Source of the DNA: Drosophila persimilis
Taxonomy: Eukaryota; Arthropoda; Insecta; Diptera; Drosophilidae
Direction of reading: 5' to 3'
DNA length: 64,000 nt
Assembly: GCF_003286085.1 (NCBI RefSeq)
Contig: NW_020825288.1
Span: forward strand, 14,942,001 to 15,006,000
Numbering within the stretch: the stretch's first letter is position 1; each line of letters begins with the position of its first letter. This document shows, one piece after another, positions 58,691 to 64,000 of this stretch. Both the position numbers and the translations under genes were made by a program. The notes below the pieces were generated by a model. The model ran no database searches and was not told where the DNA came from. It saw only the letters and a program-made list of their open reading frames with translations.

Positions 58691-59140
58691 TTAACAGCCA
58701 TTATTTTATTCTTTTTAAAAATAGGTTTATTTTTTTTTTTTTTAAATTAAAATTTTTGTTGAACTGAAAAAATGGTAAAAAAAATTAATTCAATTTAAAA
58801 AAATAAATTAAATTTAAAAAAATTAAATAATATAAAAAAAAATAAACCCTTTTAATGAGAATACAAAAAATAGGTGGATAATAAATATGTATGAAGCTCT
58901 GATCTATCGTATTTTTATATAAAAACTAGTGAAATTAAATACAAATTAAAAATGAATATACAAAAAAATTAATTCAATTAACAAAATATATAACTATTTT
59001 TAATAAGAATACAAAAAATAGGTGGATAATAACTATGTATAAAACGCAGATCTTTCGCATTTCTTTATAAAAACAAATGAAATTTTTAGCAAGTCCTAGA
59101 AAAATTACACCTTAAATTAAGTTCTACCTATTTCCATAAA
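58690..59140. repeat. AT-rich block with a diverged 148-bp tandem duplication
   Basis: TAATGAGAATACAAAAAATAGGTGGATAATAA begins at 58853 and TAATAAGAATACAAAAAATAGGTGGATAATAA at 59001, with related sequence for about 90-100 bp after each anchor. Confidence 0.8.
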
Positions 59141-60190
59141 AAAAAGATGGACAGAAAGATAGTTCCCAAGTACAGTACTGTACAAAATTCCCCAGCTTTA
59201 TTTTTAACCCCTTGTCTCGTAGTTCTCCGACTTCCAGGTCCGTCTCATATACCCATCATTCCCGCCACTCTTATAGCGGCCATAAAAAAAAGTGAAAAAC
59301 CATATAGAAGTGCCTTTTGCCCCTGGACTGACGGACTGACGGCAGGCGCAGTTGTCGTAAGTTTGGGGCAAGGCCTCCTTCAGGCTGTTGCTTGCGGCTC
59401 AGAGCCGTGCAACACATATTTTACACATTTCATTTTCATTGCTGCACGAATTTATTTGGCAATAAGAGCAGGCAGACACACAGAGAGACAGACGGCGATG
59501 GAGATGGAGAGTCAAGAAATGGTATTTTTGTGCCAGGCCTTGGGGTTTTTGGTGGCATATTCCACATGTCGCGTGTGCGTGTGTGTGTGTGGGGTAATTT
59601 TCATACAAGTGAAATATTATTTATAAAATTTCCCTGCCGTTCGGGTGGGCGGTAACTGCGGCACTGCGCTACGCCGTAAATTATGTCATTTTAGACAAGT
59701 GCCAGAGAGAGAGAGGGAGCCATGGACATCCCACTACCTCGTCGTCTCCCTCTCCGGGAAACCCATTGAGATTTTTCGCTTTATGGAATTGGGTTGAGAG
59801 TCTTTCGGCCCCACGTTCCCCTCTCCATCCACTCTTTCAGTGGAAATTATTATGCATTTTGTCTTGTCTGGAGGCCCGGGATTGAAGTGCCCTCCTCCGC
59901 GGCTCATGGTGCCGGGGCATGCGAAATTAGTTGCCGCTGAAAGTGGAATATGTTCGGGAATGTGTTGGGGCCGGGATGGGTCTCTGGGAAAATTGATATG
60001 AATTCCGTCTGAGAGCAGCAGCAGCAGCAGCAGCTGCTGGGGGAAGTGTCACCACTTCTGATAGGCCATGACAGATGGAGAACCCAATTTAAATGAACTA
60101 AAAATTCCTCGTTAATTGGTCGCATGAAACCTACTTGTGTTACATCCTAAATCGGTTTTAAATGGCCAGTATTTAAAAGGGAAATGCATT
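59140..60190. other. Non-coding stretch
   Basis: GTGTGTGTGTGT at 59578-59591, GA run at 59704-59717, (CAG)n at 60017-60034. No gene supported. Confidence 0.5.
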
Positions 60191-60795
60191 TGGGTGAAGT
60201 TTTTTTTGTATTTTTATAAAAATAAATCGATTTTTGAGTGACAGAAGTTTGGAAATAATTGAAATGTTCGAGATGATGGGGTACTTGATGTTTTATATTT
60301 TCCCATAATAGATTTCAAGGGGTTTTATGGGTACAAAAGACCAGAGTGCATCGTAATAGATGTAGCAGAAAATCGAACGCGGAAATTATTATTAATTTTT
60401 TTCTTACAGATATATTTTTAAGTGTTATTTTAGAATAAAAATGATCGCAGAAAAAAAAACAAATAAAAATATTTTGTCTGAATAATAATAATAATAATAA
60501 TAATGATAATAAAAAGAATAATACGGATAATAATTCTTAATTTTAATATTATTATTATAATATAATTTTTATTCAATTTATAATTATTATTATTTTATTT
60601 GTATTTAATTTGTTATTTTAATTATAAATATTATTATTATTATTTGTATTTTATTTTTTTTATAATTATTATTATTTAATTTATTATTATTATTTTTTTT
60701 TTATTTTTATTTAATTTTTTATTTTATTTATTATTATTATATCTGTTATTATTATTAATAATATTAATATTATTTTATTATTATTATAAACGGCT
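60190..60795. repeat. AT-rich block with (AAT)n/(ATT)n
   Basis: (AAT)n near 60480-60506 and dispersed TTATTATTATT to 60790. Satellite-like low complexity. Confidence 0.75.
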
Positions 60796-62450
60796 CCAGA
60801 AATCTTGGAAAACCCTGATTATAATGAGGTTCGAAGAGGCAGTTCTCTTTCCAGGAAAGAGAGAGAGTAAAGAGAACCTCTAGAGCTGTTTTAATCCCTA
60901 GTTCTGAACCTACTGGGCCCCAAAAAGTTGTACCTTCCATTTACTGAAATGTCCCCTCGTTTCCCCCACTCGAAAACGCTACCATTTTGTGTTGATTTTC
61001 CATTATTCTGATTAATTTGCAGTTCATGTGGTAGCACTAAGCCCGTATCTGCCGTATCTCTATAAGCACACATTCCCACATAACGATTGCCAGATGCGCC
61101 AGCACTGGAGAACATTCAATTTCCCGTATCTTATCGGCAACGAGCGACGACTTAAGCGATCTGACTCCATCTCAATTTTCGCTTAAACAATCCGACATAT
61201 ATACCCCATTTAAAGGCAGCTCAGACCCACGGAACAGTCCTCACACCTCATGGGACCGGAGGACTCGAGGAGTCTGCGACTCTGCGACTCGTTTAGAGTT
61301 TCAGGCCTGAAACTTGCAGCTCGTATGCTTACTAATGTCAACCAATTCATTTCATTGAGTGCCATGCATTGCCACCACAAAGGCCAGACGTTGCAGAGGA
61401 GGAGGAGGAGCTCCAGTAGAGGCCCATGTCCGGGGCTGAGTCCGAGTCCGAGTCCGAGTCTGAGCCTGAGCCTGAGCTCGAGTCTGCGTCTGAGTCTGTG
61501 TGGAGGTTTTTGTGGCATTTAAGGCGCATGTTCTGCATTGGCTTAGCCTCAGGGTCAAGTTCAACGACAACGAACAGAAAAGAAGATACAGATACACACA
61601 GAGAGCGAGGCGGAGAGGACCCAGAGATGTGGCAACACACGGCAGTCGTAAAGCGTAGCCAAAGCGTTTGCATATCGCATATCTAAATGAGGTGATGATG
61701 CTGCACATATCAGCAGAGATACAAAGGCAACAACAAACATCAACAACATTGCCATGGCAATGGACAGTAGTGGGGACAGCGGTGGGGGCAGGCACGGCAA
61801 CGAACAGAGTCTGATCCGAAAAGGAGCCTCCTCAAATGTCCACTTGAGTGGGAAGCAGCATGAACATGAAATGTTTGCGCAGCAACAGCCAACAGCCAAC
61901 AGCCAAGAGCCAACAGCCAGAACCATTGGAGGACAAACTCTGGGGCAGTGCCAATTATGAAAACTGATATGCTTGCGAAAACCCGTTGATGAGCAGGCTT
62001 CATGCCCCCACTCCATTGCTGCCTTCCACTGAGCTTCAAAGCGAAGCGAATTGTGGCAGACAGACGGACGGATAACGCAGGGCTGGAAGGCGCTTCGAGA
62101 ATTTTGGATCCCTTTTAGAAGCGCACATGTGGCCCGGTTATTGGACACTCCATACGGACACTACACATGCCACACCATGCCATGCCACGCCATGCCACAC
62201 GCGTGTGGCAACAATCAACTAAAATTAATTAAGCAGCCAAGGGGCTGGGCCCCGGACTGATGGCTAATGAAAATGTAATATTATCGAGCATTTCGATACG
62301 TTTTCGATTGTCTGTCTGGGCATTCCAAATCGATTGTGGGGGGTTCACTAATCCTTCGCTGTCGCACGAGGAGGCACACTGGTGCACGAGCGCGTGATGG
62401 AGGGGAGAATCCACTAGAGTATTCCAATATATGTCGTGTGCATGATTTAG
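60795..62450. other. Non-coding stretch
   Basis: GGAGGAGGAGGAG at 61398-61411, GAGTCCGAGTCC repeats at 61436-61470, CAACAGCCAACAGCC at 61883-61918, CATGCCACGCCATGCC at 62165-62200. Frames in both directions over 61.2-62.1 kb reflect these repeats. Confidence 0.5.
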
Positions 62451-62935
62451 GAAATTTTAGCTAGAATGAGGTTGCTTTCAAGGGGGTTTTGCTATAAATA
62501 TATTTTTCCTATTTCGTTTTTTTTTTGTATTTATATTTATACTATTGTTATTATTTTTTTTTAATTTATTTTTATTTATTTGCTTTGTTTTATATATGTA
62601 TATGTATATAACAATTTTTCATTTATTTTATTTTTTTTTTAATATTTATTTGTTTTATTTTTATTAAATTTTTTTTACTGTTTATAATACAAAATATTTT
62701 TTTGTATTATAATTTATTATTTATTTTTATTCATTCATTTTTAAGGATTTATTTTATTATTTTTTTTGTTTTATATTTATTTATTTTATTTTTTTATTTA
62801 TTTTATTTCTATAAATTTTATTTTATTTTTATTTAATTTTTTTTCACTGTTTTATTGTTTTGTATTATAATTTATAATTTTTTTATTATTATTTCTTTTT
62901 TTATTATTATTTATTTTATATTTTTTTATTGTTTG
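62450..62935. repeat. AT-rich, T-rich block
   Basis: TTTATTTATTTT-type sequence with repeated TTTTTACTGTTTATAATACAAAAT and TTTTTCACTGTTTTATTGTTTTG blocks (62673 and 62841), hinting at a degenerate tandem unit of about 170 bp. Confidence 0.65.
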
Positions 62936-63767
62936 GGGAAGACTTTATTTGAAGGGACTGTCATATCATTCCGTAATTAAAACAAAGCTCAAGGGGAAAT
63001 GCCGCTGCCGCTGCCGCTGCTGGTGCTGTCTGTGCAACATAATTCACTTGCAACAACAGGCATCGGGAGACCGCCTCGCAGCACTCCCTCACGGCAGTCG
63101 AAAATTTATGACCCCCAAAGCAAAAGTCACGAAAAAGGGGGAGCAGCAGCAACAACAGCAACAACAGCGCGACAGTTGCAACAACGGATGCAACCGAATG
63201 TTGCAACAATGTCAACGAGTGAGAGAGACTTTTAACAACTGCATTTTTGCCCCCACTTTGGAGTCGGAGGTGGTTTCTCTGTGGTGTGTGGTGTGTGGGT
63301 GCTCTAAATTGGTTTTGAGGTGATAAAAGTGTTGCAGGTTTTGCAGGTGGTTGTTGACCAGACGACACTCCCCCCCCCCCCCCCCCCCCCCCCTCCCCCT
63401 GATGCGGCACTAATAGCCTCCCTTCCAAAATGAAGGTGCGGCCTGGAACCACAAAACCAATTCGAGGGAATTCCAAATTTATGGCCGAAAGAAGCTGACA
63501 GATTTCAAGCAGATGCAGATGCAGACACTCTCTCTCTCTTTCTCTCTCTGCCTTCCCCTTTGAGGTCTAAGCATCATCATCATCATCTTCAGCACACATT
63601 TATATCAAATGTCAGACGACCCCAAATTGCCAAATGAATCATAAGAGAGTAGAAAGAGAGCTGGACCACCATAAAACAGGAAATATATTTATAATGGCAG
63701 AAAACCCCATCGTACGCCTACACGTTGCACAGGGCAATGTCTGCCACATGCAAAAATAAACGTGAAG

Positions 63768-63799
<32 letters not shown>

Positions 63800-64000
63800 T
63801 CCATCCATCCCTCCACAGTGTCCACGATTTCTTGGAGCTAAAGCTCAGGCTCTGGCTCTGGCTCTGGCTGTGGCTCTGCAGGCGACTGACCAACATAAAT
63901 GGCGCAAAGTTGAAATGTTGACAGGGCCACATTCGTTATGACGTCCCACAGAAGGAGACAAAAGAGAGTTCGAGAGGGAGAGAGAGCAGCAAAGACCCAC
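62935..64000. other. Non-coding right end with C24 and (CA)n
   Basis: GCCGCTGCCGCTGCC (63001-63018), CAACAGCAACAACAG (63148-63166), C24 at 63370-63393, (CA)n at 63771-63800 and CTCTGGCTCTGGCT (63849-63870). The 171-codon minus frame (62961-63476) is repeat-derived. Confidence 0.55.

Overview
This window looks like euchromatic or gene-poor DNA from a drosophilid fly. The case rests on one clearly recognisable protein gene with glutamine-rich (CAG/CAA) tracts and two introns of about 60 bp, on a gypsy-class LTR element with a tRNA-Lys primer-binding site, and on abundant (GA)n, (CA)n and TATCGATA-type sequence typical of Drosophila non-coding DNA. A Drosophila of the obscura group is my guess from the overall feel; it is inference and not demonstrated.

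Layout. The left edge (1-1021) is the 5' end of a gypsy-like LTR retrotransposon on the minus strand; its body runs off the window. From 1022 to about 22,100 I find no protein gene. This stretch holds GA-rich DNA, locally expanded tandem arrays (1.6-2.0, 7.5-8.4, 12.7-13.3, 15.1-15.5 and 17.6-17.9 kb), AT-rich blocks and long runs of G or C. The only convincing gene lies on the minus strand at 22,143-26,105. It encodes a non-canonical cytoplasmic poly(A) polymerase of the GLD2 family, most likely wispy (wisp), in three exons giving about 1,280 residues. From 26,106 to 64,000 there is again no supportable coding gene, but there is a striking number of independent diverged tandem arrays (30.4, 34.2, 42.9, 45.4, 49.9, 52.7, 53.7, 56.8 and 58.9 kb), AT-rich deserts, microsatellites and one or more promoter-like or 5'UTR-like islands (36.7 kb, also 3.7-4.3 and 18.7 kb).

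No genes can be shown to work together, since only one cellular gene is present. The non-coding DNA could be intergenic or could be introns of large genes whose exons lie elsewhere; sequence alone does not decide this. The most interesting material is (a) a 32-bp minisatellite present twice with exact 32-bp phasing, (b) a GCTAAGCCACACTGGGAGAG-like motif repeated at least twelve times over 38 kb, and (c) three AT-rich arrays packed with ATCGAT sites.
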